This document shows, one piece after another, positions 23,234-35,279 of a stretch of 64,000 nucleotides of DNA. Source of the stretch: Trichosporon coremiiforme (taxonomy: Eukaryota > Basidiomycota > Tremellomycetes > Trichosporonales > Trichosporonaceae); NCBI GenBank assembly GCA_039545355.1, contig BCJJ01000007.1, forward strand, positions 372,001 through 436,000, written 5' to 3'. A model generated the notes under the pieces. It had not been told where the DNA came from. It ran no database searches and was given only the letters and a program-made list of their open reading frames with translations. The stretch's first letter is position 1; the number at the start of each line of letters is the position of its first letter. The translations under genes were made by a program, and so were the position numbers.

Positions 23234-25476
23234 TTACGGCTCCGCGTACAGGATCAGCCTCTGGTCCTCCGTGTTCATCCAGTCGGAGAGGTCGCGGTCG
23301 TTGGCGATACGGCGATTCTGCCCGCCAGCGCCGTTGGGGCCAACGGGGCCGCCGCCGACCTTGTACTGCAGCGTGCTGATGTCGGGGCCTAATCGCTGGT
23401 GCACCTTGTCCATGAGCTCGAGGTAGGTGACGTTGCGCTGGACGCGGAGCGCGATGAGGTCGTCCGTCGTGCCGTCGTAGATCTTGATCTTCACGAAGGG
23501 CACGGGGCCGGACGAGGTGCTGCCCGTGCTGTTCTGCGCGGCGGGGTGTTGCCTGCTGCCGCCCTGCGAGTGGTTCGACTGGTGCATCGCTCCCGGGAAG
23601 GGGCTCGCCATCGCCGAGGGCGACTGCGTGATCGGGCCACCGTGTACGCCGCTCGACTGGTTCCGCGTGTGGCCCAGGTGCACGACCGGGGCATCGTTGC
23701 TCGGCGCCCGGACATGGCCGAGACCGCTCGACTGCTGGGATCCCGTCCGTACCCGCGCATAGTTGTTGGTCGCCGAGCTCTCGAAGCCCATGTCGCCTAA
23801 GCGCTCCTCGAGCTCGTCGATGGCGGCCTGGCGGGGCGTCTCCTCGCAGTAGTCACCGTACTTGACGGCGAAGAACGTCCGGATCAACTCGTGTCGCAGA
23901 ATGTAGCCGGCCCCTTTGTTACGGAGGTCGAGGAGTGCTCGCACGTAGGCGTCGAGCTCGTCGCGGCGGTATTCCGTCAGCTCGTCGTCGATCTGCTCGT
24001 CGACAGGACCGGGCATGAAGGGGAGGATTCGGGGTGGAGGGTTGTCCTGGTCATCGCCGGGCTGTGGGCGACCAGCCTCCGACGGGAACGTGTCAAGGAG
24101 AGTGATTTGGAAGTCGTAGAAGTCTTCGTACGTTCGGTACAGGCTTAGCGTGTAGGCGGGGTGAGTACGCTCATCGGGAACAAACGAGGCATGCAGCCGG
24201 AACCAGTAATTTCCAGACTCGTTGTGGAATGATGGAACGCCAAGCTGGACAAGCTCTCCAGGAGGAAGCATCTGATCCTGCTCTGGTCGGTAACCTCTTT
24301 GCACGGAGCCTTGTCCAACAGAGTTCGCCTGGGAAGCATTCCTCTGGTGTTCCCGTTCTCGGGACCCAGAGCTTCGCGGCGCACCAGCCACAGCCGCAGC
24401 TGCAGGTGTGGGCGAGCTCGTGCGGGGGTTCGACTTCTGAGATCCAGCCGAGTTCGGGGGCGGCGCATAGGGCGAGTTGGGAACGTGGTGGTTCGCAGGC
24501 AGGTCCAGTCGTCCCAGAGGGATGGCGGCAGCCTTGTACTCAGCCGTAGCCTTCTTCCACTCCTCAACTTGGGGAATTGTCGACGGGAACTGGTCGAGCG
24601 CACGGCCTGTGAGAGGGTCGCGAATCTCAACGAATGTCACGGGGATGAGGCCAGGTCCTCCGAGGCGGCCGATGGGCTTCGCAACGAACCACTCGTGGTT
24701 GCTCTGAGCAATGACCACGATGGGTTCTCCAGCCTTGGCTTCGAGCTCGTCCGGGCGCTCAGCATGGAAGTCGTACTGCACGATGGCGTACAGTCTTGCC
24801 GTCAGTTACGAATCACTGGAATCGTTGAAACTTACGGTTGAGTGGGCTTCTTGCCAGGCGTCGTAGGCGCCGAGTTCGGGGCACCGACGGGTGTCGTCGG
24901 TGACGACCGGTCGCCGCCGTGTCGAGCCTGGCCACCCTGGGACATGGAACGCGAACTGGATAGCGTCAGCCTACCACCTGAGATCCGGCCACATCGGGCG
25001 ACGGGCATAGCACTCACTGGTCGCCGCTGGGGGTCGCCTGGTGACCCACGCCCTGTGGCCTGCCGCCCTTGCTAAACTCCTCGAAATCCTCCTTGGGGAC
25101 AAGGCCACGAGATCCGGTGAGGGGGTCTGGTTCATTAGTTCTGGGCAGGGGTTTGGAACGTACTTAAAGCCTCGTACCACCCCTCACGTTCTCCGGTCAC
25201 GTACCAGAAGTGCCCTTTGTTATAGGACAGCTCCTGAGGGTTTGTACTACGATGTGACTTCAGAGCCTTGATGACCTTCTGGGGCGGGGCGACCTTCTCC
25301 GTAGGGCGAGATAAAGGGTTGGCGAAGCTAGCGACGGGGGAGCCTCCTCCAGCAGAGCCTGGAGGGGACATGGCAGCATGGGCCATGTGGGGCGGGGGAG
25401 GGACGCTGGGAGCGCCTTGGTTGCCGTGAGGGTGAGAGTGTCCGTTGTTATTGAGGGAGCGCCTCAGTGACTTCAT
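23234..25476 (-). CDS. BEM1: Bem1/Scd2 polarity scaffold (SH3-SH3-PX-PB1)
   Basis: Exons 25476-25164, 25126-25018, 24955-24836 and 24794-23234 join in frame to 700 residues. Domains in order: SH3-1 (about 62-125, KVIKALKSHRSTNPQELSY and GWYEALNPLTGSRGLVPK); SH3-2 (about 183-245, YAIVQYDFHAERPDELEAK, ending GLIPVTFVEI); PX (about 360-480, YTLSLYRTYEDFYDFQ and AYVRALLDLRNKGAGYI); and PB1 (613-700, FVKIKIYDGTTDDLIALRV). This is the diagnostic Bem1 order. Bem1 holds Cdc24, Cdc42-GTP and PAK kinases together at sites of polarised growth; its PB1 domain binds the PB1 domain of Cdc24, and the PX domain binds phosphoinositides. The ATG at 25476 is the first on this strand after a 911-nt ATG-free stretch, which supports this start. 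Confidence 0.93.
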
Positions 25477-26387
25477 GCTTGAGATGGGGGGCGTCTGACG
25501 AAGACGATGGTTGTTCGATGGTTGCGAGGAGATAGGGAGTGAACAACGACGGCACGCGACTTGCCGATATGAATAATCCAAGTGATATGGGTCGCGAGGG
25601 ACGTGCGCGCAAGGCGCGAAGGTGTTTAACGAACGGGTCTTCCGGTCTTGAGGGGGTTGGTCTGAAGTTGAAATGCGACGGTGTTGTGCGGAGAGCGAGT
25701 GGACCAAGCGAGAGTCGGCCTACTGATTCCCCTTTGTCACACAACCTCGGCTGGTGTGCTGGCGACGCGGTGTTCGGGCCAGTTCAGACTATCGTGATGA
25801 GGGGGCGCGCGGTCCTATTGTCTGAGGAAGGGCTGTGGGAGAAACAATGCGTGAATGCTCTCAGACAGCCGGCCGATGTGTCGATGGATGACCGACTTTG
25901 CGCGAGATCCGGTACGGCGAAGCGGTGGATGAGGTAGTTGAATGGGTAATGATGTTCAGACCTTGAGCACAGGGTAAAAGAGTCCGCTGGGACAATGTCT
26001 AATTGTCGGAGGGAGGCGTTTTGAGCGCGATGAGGGGGCCGCTGGAAGACTGGATGGGCGTGCTTTCCCCGGTAAGGAGGACTAAGTGCGTTCGATTTTT
26101 TTTTTGGATCGAAGCGTCGGGAGTGTCGGGTGGAGGCTGTGCTATGGCCTTTGTCGTGATCGTGAATCGTGTCAGAAACGGTGGATGGGTGAGGGTGAAT
26201 GGACGAGGAGGATGGATGGATGAGAAGATGGTGAGCTGGCGGCAGTGGCAGAGGCGCAGCAGGCAACAGGCAGAGCTGGGCTGGATTGAGGAAGGGAGGA
26301 GGGCAGGGTAAGGAAAGGATGAATGAGGGCCTGGAGGGCCTAGAGGGACGAGAAGAGTGTAGCGTTGCTGGGTGGAATAGTGAGGGG
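25477..26387 (-). promoter_or_regulatory. Putative ATG-free 5' leader of BEM1
   Basis: Upstream of the BEM1 start the minus strand has no ATG for 911 nt (no CAT on + between 25477 and 26387), while the + strand carries many ATGs here. The minus strand is pyrimidine-rich and includes an A-run (a ten-T run on +, about 26096-26105). An unusually long transcribed leader is the simplest explanation. Confidence 0.55.
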
Positions 26388-29300
26388 CATGAGAGGGGGG
26401 CCAACGGATTAGGCATTGGTTAGGAATAGCCCTGGACCTAACGGCGGCAGGCGACCCCCCAGCGCAACCAAGGGCGCAAGGACGAGATGGGCAAGCTGAT
26501 CTGAGCCAGGTTGCCGCTGTACCGCTGCAGGCCAGCGCACACTGGTGGCATGGCAGCTGCCAGGGACGCCGTGGGTCGAAGGGCGGCTCAGGGCTCCAGG
26601 ACCGCGATGGCACCTCATCATCACTCAAGAGTGGAGGTATGGACGCCATTTAGCCTATGAGCTTCCATACACCGCGGCCAGCATGTCCAGCGTGGGGTGG
26701 CAGGCAGGACAGCGTAGGGGCGTCCAGGAATGCACCTGAATTCCGTTCAGCACTGGTCCACATGAATCCAGTCCAGACGCGTCCATCTCCTGATTCTGTA
26801 CAGCTTCAATGAGCTGAACACACACGCTAACACGACCTGATCAGCGTCCAGCATACTCGCTGACAAGCCGGGACGGCGCCGCGGTACGGCGGTACCGGCA
26901 CAAGCGGCGGCGGTTGTGAATGTCGCATTTTGCATTCATTCATGACTCAGCCAGTTTAACAACATGGCGGCGGCGTCTTGAATCGTAACGGTCTGAGCGC
27001 GGATCGCTGCCAACTCTGTTGCCTTATCGCACCGCTGAAGATTGGTGTTGTTGTTTGCTCTGTTTCTTACTTCTTCCAGCTTCCATGTCACCAACCTTCC
27101 AGCCGCGCACAAGACTGCGGGCCTGCGCTCCCCCCAGATCTGAACTGCGACTCGGTGCGCTCGCCGAAAGGACTTAGCGATAGCTTCGGTGAGGACTTCT
27201 GCACCGAAGAGAAGGTCGACACGAGAACATGAGCGCAGCCAGGGATGCAGGCGAGCAGGGCCGCAAGGCACCCATCCCGTTCCTTCGTCCTGCAATCCTG
27301 CGACACCCCAGCCTCCTTTCCTTCTTTTCTGCTCTTCCTGCCTTCGCCGAGGAGGCTGAAGGTGATGCACTGCGCAATGGACGGGTTGGTGGGCTGACGA
27401 GCTAGCCGGCTGTGCCTTGGTGGGTACGGCTACATTACCGGTCTGCCAGGAGGAGGAAGGCGCCTGTGCGATATACGAGGGACTGAGCTCGTCACGGATC
27501 ACTACGGACGGCGCAGGGCAAGGCATTGAGGGGGATGAGGGGCTCAGCAAAGTGCACTGACAGGCGGCAGAGGAACGGACGTGCAGATCAGCGATCTCTC
27601 TAGCTCTCCATAGGTCCGGAGCTCCCTTACCCATGGAATGAACACACACAGGGCGAACGGAAGCGGGGGTCACGAATCCTTGTTTGTTTGCGTCGGAGGT
27701 GATACCGTCCGTACGGATAGATTACGGAGGTGCTTACGTGCAGCTGACAGCTGCTTCGGTATCCTTCAGTATCGCTTAATCGATATACCCCTGCCGTCGA
27801 CCTGGTCTGTTCCTTTACCAGGTTTCATCCTGCCCAGACATCAGGACGCGAGCAAGCGAGGGCGTAGGGATCTGTTTCCAACGTCCAACATCCGCTCTGC
27901 CTAAGCCCTCCTGTGCGTCCTGTGCGCGCTGATTGTCGAGATAGCAAGAATGGTATTGGCGGAGAAGGAAATGGCAGGATACAGCAGACGCGGCGTCGGC
28001 CAACTTGTTTCGGACGTGCACCTCCGTCGTGACCCAGCGCGTATCCTTCGGAACATCAGGAAGCATGGCGCGGGGTCGCGGGGGTACGTGGTGCGGGTCG
28101 AATTCCCATGCAACGGGGTTCACACTAAAGTCTGGAGTCTGGGTGTACGTACTTCAGTCCAAGGTACAGAGGTACGTACTGCGCCTGCTGGGCATGGCAT
28201 GCGCGCTTATCTCGTCAATCTGCAAGCCTCAGGTGAGCTGCGAGTCGCACTAAGCAGAGTTTCGCCTTCGTCTTTTGGTGCGTCGGAGGATGCGAGCATG
28301 CAGTGCGCCTCAGATCCGTGAGACGTACCCCGAGAGATCTCCGAGCTCAACGCACCGCAACGACATGTCTCACCTGGCCCTCGCATACCCCGCACCTCCG
28401 CAACGGGTCAGGGGACGCTTGGCTTGTCTCGACCTGATGCGGGCTGCGAAAGCTTAAAGTCTGCGGATCTTCAATTACTGCAGTTGCTTACGTCTGTTAC
28501 GGCCTTTTACGTCCTGGCAACTCGTCCTCTGAGCGACCCAGCTATTCCCCCAATCGCGGAGATGTGCAGAAGCAGGGAGGCAAGACAGCTGCATGCTTGT
28601 TACGCCCTGACCCGGCGTCCCGGCTTCACACAGAGGGAACGACTACGCACGCTGTAGCCGGCGTGACATAGTACGCACTCGCTCTTCTCCGATCGAGCGA
28701 CGCTCGCGAAGCTTTGTCTTCCTCCCCTCTTTCACTTGTATTGATCCAAGGAGTGCTTATTCTCCGTCAATGCAGGCCATGCGTCCACTGAGAAGCAGTG
28801 GGAACATCAGCAGGAACGATCGGGGGAGCCAATGATGGCCGCAATGCCTGTGCTTTCCTCGCAACTGTAGTTGGGACGATCAGAGTTCTGGGCACGCCTC
28901 AGTATCACGCAGCCAATCACTCGACCATCGCATTACGTACGCTTATGCTTACTGCCACCTTGCTGGCACATTTGGGGCTCAGCGTGAAGTGTGAAGTCAA
29001 TGGCTACGGCTAATGCGTACGATACGGGATAGAGATGGACAGAGCCAGAAAAATGCGCTGGACACGTGCATCCGTTGCCGCCTCGAAGAGCACAGGGAAC
29101 GAGCGTGGCGATGATAGCGGGAGAGCATGACGAGAAGCAAGTACGAGATAACATGCACCTTGGCCGACGACGGAGCCCGTCTCTGAGGCGACGTGCCATC
29201 GGGCTGCGTCTCAACTCGGCGAAGGCGGGATCAGCTTCGTGATATCGTGACCGGCGAGTCAAACGGCAATCGGGCAGAACTGCGGATCCGAAAGAGCCCG

Positions 29301-31415
29301 GGTCTCGATCTCGACCAGCTCGAGACTCATCTCGGCGAAAGGCTCCACCATCTACCACCAGAGGTCAGGTGCACACTGCCACGCACCGAGCGTCACGATC
29401 AGTGGCACAGTGGGGCGCACTACATTTGTATGACGCATCGCCGATCAGCCGGCCATTGGGCCCGATCGGCGAGCATTCAAGTGGCAACCCTTCCAGGACG
29501 ATAATCAACGGTCGTGCAGTTGTCAGTTGCATGCATCTGTTGTCGGCTCCGATCCTGTGGCCAGTGGGTCATGAGGAGCTCCCCATTGAAGCGGGGAATG
29601 TCGGCTGGAGAGAAAGAAGACGCACTCCACGCTCCAATACTCCGATACGAGCTGGGGATTGCAACACTTGTCGAAGTTGTGCACATCGTCCAGGACTGGG
29701 ACTGATCCGATCGGTGTGTGGAGTGAACATCAGGTCGTGCGAGTCTCAGCCATGCAGCCACGAAGCCACAGCTGTCGCCGCTGGGCCAAGCGGAGTGTGG
29801 AGCCGCCGTGCCACTGACGCGCTGGCTGGCTGGTGACTCGCCAATCTGCCGCCGCCCGGTATGATTTCTGGGTGCCCAGGAACGAGATCGAGGACTCGAT
29901 ATCGCAATCCCGAGTTTACGCCTGCAAGCCAGATAAGAAACGTCTTGGTCTCTTGGGGACGCCTAGGCACAGACACCAACAAAAGCTTCAACTGGCTGCG
30001 TCAAGCATGTCGACGCCCTCTCGCACGCGGTCTGACGAGGCCAGACTGCATGCGGCCTGCAACGCTTTTCCCGTGACTCAGAAGCAGGCGTGAAGCATAC
30101 TGATCGCCACACATGTGCGCTCTCCAAGGGGCACGGCTGCGAGGCTAACACTGGCCGGCGGCTCGCAGCTCCACACGCCTGCCCGCCGGCACGCTTAGTG
30201 TGACTCCGGTGAAGCATGTAATGCGCAGGTGACAGCCCAATGTCGTAAAACGGCAGGATGTTTCTGTGTCGGAACCACTCCAAATGGATCAGGTGATCCG
30301 GTGTCGCAGCGCGCAGCAGGTGGGGACCAAGCCAGCCAAGCAAGGGACAGACCAGTTTGTGCGTGAGCCTGGCCACTTGTCTGACGTACTGCGAGCTTCG
30401 GTTGCGTTATTATTGTCTCGAGGACCTGGCAAGGCACCTCCAGTCGAAGAGCAAGGTTCGGCACATGGTGCATTCAGTCGGGCATTCATGCGCGATCAAG
30501 CACCTCACGAGTGCACTCGGTTGGCTCGCTTTCGCAGAGCATGACGCGCATTAGGACGCCGGCTTGAAAAGTAAATGGAATCGACAGGCTTCGTTATGCA
30601 ATGCGACGCGTCTGTGAATGGCCAGATTAGGGCTCGGGCGGTATTTCGAATGATCGTTAAGGGTGCCGACGCTGGTGGCAAACATAAGATTCTGGCCTCT
30701 GCAGACCTGGCGTGTGTCCCTGGAGTTGCGGCATCCTGGCGTCTCCCTTGCGCGATCTTGTGGCCACTTGGACCCTGGCGTGCTGCCCCTCTTTTCGTAA
30801 TCCTGGTCAGACGCGCCGCGACACGCCGGTACTCTGGCTCGCTGGTCTGCGGCTGCAGCACAGCACCTTACCGGCGCGGGACCAAAACCGGTGCTGGTCC
30901 GTGCGGTCTGGACTTGTTGTGCCCCTGCCGGCGCTGCCCCCTCCTCGACACGGTGTTGTCGCCGACCTCGTTTTCAGTTACCCCTTCGGGTGATTCTCGT
31001 GACCGACAGATGTTCTGACCCATTCGGCTCTTGCATGCATGCTTAAACGTCCTTCGCTAGATCGCTAGTGTACGCAACAGGTCCTGGGCTCACCGTGCTC
31101 CCTGGCGAACCCTCGGGCGTTGTGCCCCGTCAGGAAGGTCGCCTGACGCACGACCGCCGCCGCCGCCGCCATACCGCGCCGCATCGACGCGCCGGGCCAC
31201 GGGACGAGGCGCGAGCCGGTGAGCCCAGTCCTGGCCATCACCCGAGCACCCTCGGCCTCTGCTATCTCGATGCCGTCAAAAATGCAACCAACAATGCATC
31301 CTTCAGGACACTATTTCGGATGGAGGCGTAGTTCGTGGTTCGGCAGCGGCCGTTGGCCACTGGCGCATTGGAGGCTGTGAGACCGTGCTCATGGACGCCA
31401 GGTGCCAGGTGCATG
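26388..31415. other. About 5 kb intergenic region without a supportable gene
   Basis: Only short open frames occur on either strand, the longest about 245 codons (27673-26936, minus), without recognisable domains, and many begin with non-ATG codons. No tRNA, transposon terminal repeat or reverse transcriptase motif was seen. It separates the putative long leaders of BEM1 and the Sel1-repeat gene, so a large shared regulatory region is plausible. Confidence 0.5.
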
Positions 31416-32423
31416 AGCATTTTAGCTTGTTTCGAGAGATTCGTACTAACCCAACTCGCAACTGGATTCATTCAAGGCGTCCTGGGTCAATTGGCCACCG
31501 GTCCATCCACCCGTTCTCGCCTCTCAAACCTGTCGTACCTCTCGTACTCGTCCCGTACCTCGTCCTATCCCCACCACCCCCACCGTCGCCTCGTCCCTTT
31601 CGTGCATTCATTACGCCTGATCGCTTGATCATCGCTCCGCGGATCCTGCGCGTCGGCAGACGTTACGCAAATCACAGAAAAGGTCATCGCTGGAACGCGC
31701 GTGGACGCTTAGACGCCCGACCTGACCTGGTGGACCTGACCTTGCCTTAGTTTCCTAGGTCCTCAGTAACTCTCCCCGTCCCTTCCTTGATTGCCTTCTT
31801 CACTTCGCCTCCTGGTCTCCCCCGCACTCGACCCCGACCTCGACCCCACCCCAGCAACTCCGGCGCACCGGCACGAGCATAAGCACGCCAATCCGACTAG
31901 CTTCGTACGCAAACGCTTAGCATCTCTTTCATCCTCACCAACTACTACAATCACCCCCAACACCCGGCAGTCTGGCCTTTCCCCCTGGCCCTCCCGTGCC
32001 CCGGTCCCTCGTGCGCACGCTCCCCTTCTTCCTCGACTTGGCCTCCTGACCTGACGACCGAGCGAGCGATTTGGACAGTGCCCTTGCGACGTCTAAGGAC
32101 TTTAGGAAGGTGTCTCAATTTGAACGACACCAACCACCGACCCAACAAACCGCTTTATTTGCCGCGCCGTATTGTCTACCCTGCTCAACATCACTCTTGT
32201 TTGATCTCGACAACTCCTTCGACCCCTCTCACCCCTTCGCCCCCTCCTTTCATTCTTGCGCATATCCACCTGATATCTCTCTCCCGGGCACCGGCAACGA
32301 CCTCCACTCAGCGAAGACCGGCGACGTTCGTCACCACCACCTCTACCCCGGCGACACCGCCTCCTATCTAATCTGTCCACTACCCAAAACTCCCCCAGTT
32401 TCAACAACACAGCTCAGATCAGC
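31416..32423 (+). promoter_or_regulatory. Putative ATG-free 5' leader of the Sel1-repeat gene
   Basis: There is no ATG on the + strand for 1,008 nt before the start at 32424. The sequence is strongly C/T-rich (for example around 31500-31620 and 31770-32060) and carries ATGs only on the opposite strand. It resembles the other long leaders in this window. Confidence 0.55.
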
Positions 32424-34745
32424 ATGGCTTCGGTCGCGCGACGACCGCAGGAGTGTGCCAGCATGTACTCTCCTCTCGATCAACTCGTGAAGGGCGCGGG
32501 CGTAGGCGTCGGCGGCGGTGCACCCTCCACCATCTCCTCTTCGCCATCATCTGCTGCGCCCGACTCAATAGATGCCGATAAGCCCATCCCCGCTCTCGAC
32601 TTCAACCTGTTTCGTTCCCCTTCCATCTACTCTGTCGACAGCGGCCTCGAGACGATCTCCCTTGCTTCATCAGAGTGCCATTCACCGTACACGGGTCCGA
32701 TCGACCTCGCGAGCGACTCAGAGTCGGACGACCGATGCTACACCGACGGCGAGAGCAGCGAAGACGACTACATGGCCGTCGACGACCGGCCGACATCACC
32801 AGCTACTCCCCGTGCAAAGCGCACTGCCTCTGGGGACACCCTTAGGGGGAGCCCGGGAAGTCCGACGCACACTCGTTCCACGACGCCGACGCGCCAGGGC
32901 CTCAGCCACAATATGCCCTACGCCCACGCCGGCGCCATTCGCTCAGCCCTGACCGACTCGTCTTTTGCTCTGAAGGCGGTACCATCTGTGCGGAACGGAC
33001 GGTCACATTCGGCATCCAGCGATGAAGTTCAGCCGTCCGCAGCTGCAGCCATGGCTGCGGTTGTTGCCACCAACCGGTCCGCCTCCGTTCCAGTGCGTCC
33101 GCAGGAGGCGACTCAGCCGCACATCGTTGGGCAGTCCTCGCATATCGCTGATGACGCTGCGAGCGTGCACGGCGAGCAGGGATCAGATTGGGGTGAAGAC
33201 GAGAACGGCTTCGAATGGCTTGACGCCAACACCCCTGAGTCTTCCAACGGTGATGCCAAGCGCTACAATTCTTCCTCGAATGTTAATGGGCGAACCTCGC
33301 GTCTGCGCGTAGCCATTACCCAGCCCACAGGATCAGGATCACTGAGCCCTGTGCCCAGTGAAGGCTCAAAGGAGAGCGATGAGTCACCAACAACCCCTGT
33401 CGCAACTGCGCCTGGATCGCCGTTCCTTAGGACACCCCAACTCACGGCCAACAACTCCTCGCAGGCGTCTCTGAACAGCAGCTCCACGAAGAAGAAGCGA
33501 CCGATCGTGATCCCGCGACGCGCGGCTCCTCCGCCGCCGCCGGGCGCGCCGGAAAAGCTCGAAATACCTCTCACACGCTCTCGCTCGCCTAGGAGTCCGC
33601 GCGGCATCCCGACAAGCCCAGGGCCACCTGTACAGCCTCGCCCCCGGGCCACCAGCCCTGAGGAGGTTCCCCCCGACGTCATTACCAGCACCTCGCCTTC
33701 ACCTCATAGGGGAGCGGACAGCTCCTCTATCGGCCTTGGTCGCCCGAACGGTCGCCAGCCCAACCTTGTGTCGGTCTATGAGCTGGGAGACGCTTCTAGC
33801 TCGTCTGACACCCTGCGCGGCGGACGTTACGCCAAGGTCACTCTCCCAGTCGATGCGCCGCTCTGCGGGAAGAAGATGGGATCACCAGTGTCGATGTCCG
33901 ACATGGCTTCTGAGCACCGACGCCGAGAGCCTCGGCGCCACGCGTCCTCAGCGATGCTTTCTTCTCGCTCTTCCAAGCGGGAATCGTCGGAGGAAGACTT
34001 GGATCTCGTCTCCCAGGCCAAGCGGCATCGTGACAAGGGTGACCTGCCCAAAGCAGCTTGGCTATTCATGAAGGCTGCCGAGCAGGGCAGCGCGACGGGC
34101 CTGATTCACTATGCCATCGCACTTCGTCACGGGTGAGTATTCGTATTGGACCCTCGACTAGATACGACGGAAGCTTACATACATCAGTCTCGGAGTAGCT
34201 CGGGACGAGCGTAAAGCTTTCGCCGAGCTTGCTCATGCCTGCGATGTTGGACTGAAGGAATCCCCAGTCGACCTCCGCGCTGCCAAATCTAGCAATGTCA
34301 TCATTACGCCCGCTCAGCGCAGACAGCTTGTGGTAAGTAAGAACAAGGTTTCTCGGTACACAGTAACGGCACCGGTTCGAGCTCTGATGGACGATCCGCT
34401 GAGCACATGGCTAACTCTCCAGCCTGATCTGTCGCTTGGCCTAACTGAGGTCGCGAATTGCTACCTCGAGGGTAGCGGCGTGAAGAAGGACCGCAACTCT
34501 GGTCTCGAGTATCTCAGGTTGGCCGGCACCACCGGCGACCTGGGCGCCCAAGAGCGTAAGTCCATCGCCTGATCCCCGAGTCCCATGATAATTGACGTCC
34601 AGAACTGGGAGAGATCCTGTCGCGCGGCATCGGAGGGGTGAAGAAGGACATGAAGGAGGCCGCGAAATGGTACCGAGCCGCTATCCAAGGAGGGAGCAAC
34701 GTTCCCGGTTTAGCGTGGGTTTGGAAAGCAAAGTACTCTTGTTAA
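32424..34745 (+). CDS. Sel1-repeat protein of the Nif1/Dsf2 type
   Basis: Exons 32424-34132, 34188-34332, 34423-34555 and 34603-34745 give 709 residues. The first 530 or so residues are disordered, Ser/Pro-rich and phospho-site-like (many SP/TP). The C-terminus has Sel1-like alpha-solenoid repeats: GDLPKAAWLFMKAAEQGSA, LGLTEVANCYLEGSGVKKD and KKDMKEAAKWYRAAIQGGS, ending GLAWVWKAKY. This arrangement and ending resemble S. pombe Nif1 (a regulator of the Cdr1/Wee1 mitotic pathway) and S. cerevisiae Dsf2. The assignment is by architecture, so a role in cell-cycle or bud-site control is inferred. The start is the first ATG after 1 kb of ATG-free sequence. The gene converges on the eIF3g gene. Confidence 0.78.
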
Positions 34746-35279
34746 TAAGTAGGGAACAGCGAAGCAGACTTCGAGCGAGAGCTCTCCTTGTGTGTGAACT
34801 ATAATCTATAGTTAACCCGAGGCTTTTCATTTCGATTTTGGATATAATTGGATCCCCCATCTATCACTGTTAGGAACCCGAGACCACGCTGGATGTCCCA
34901 GCGTAGGATCTGCTGGACGGCCCTCCCGTCATACCCACCATCACCCGACCAACCCCACGCACGACCACACTGCATCGAGGATTGATTCCGACCTGGTTCG
35001 ATTGAGTCGACAGACATCACATGAACAATGGACACTTTAGTATCGTTAGAGGGAGGGTTGGAGAGAGGAAGTGAGCTAGGGAACGCGAGGAGTCCCCGTG
35101 CCGTGTTGTAAACAAACGCCCCCAAGGTCTTGGCCGCGATGTCATTTGGTTGTTTAGACACTTTTCAGGAGCAAGTGTTAGTCGACTGACGAGAAAAGAG
35201 TATGAAGCTATATCTGCATGCGGTATAACACAAATATCTGGCGGTATCGTAACGTGTAGAGTGTACAAAATACAGCCTT
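34746..35279. other. Convergent 3' region
   Basis: This lies between the stops of the Sel1-repeat gene and the eIF3g gene. It is A/T-richer than the flanking exons and holds no supportable frame. Probably both 3' UTRs. Confidence 0.5.
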
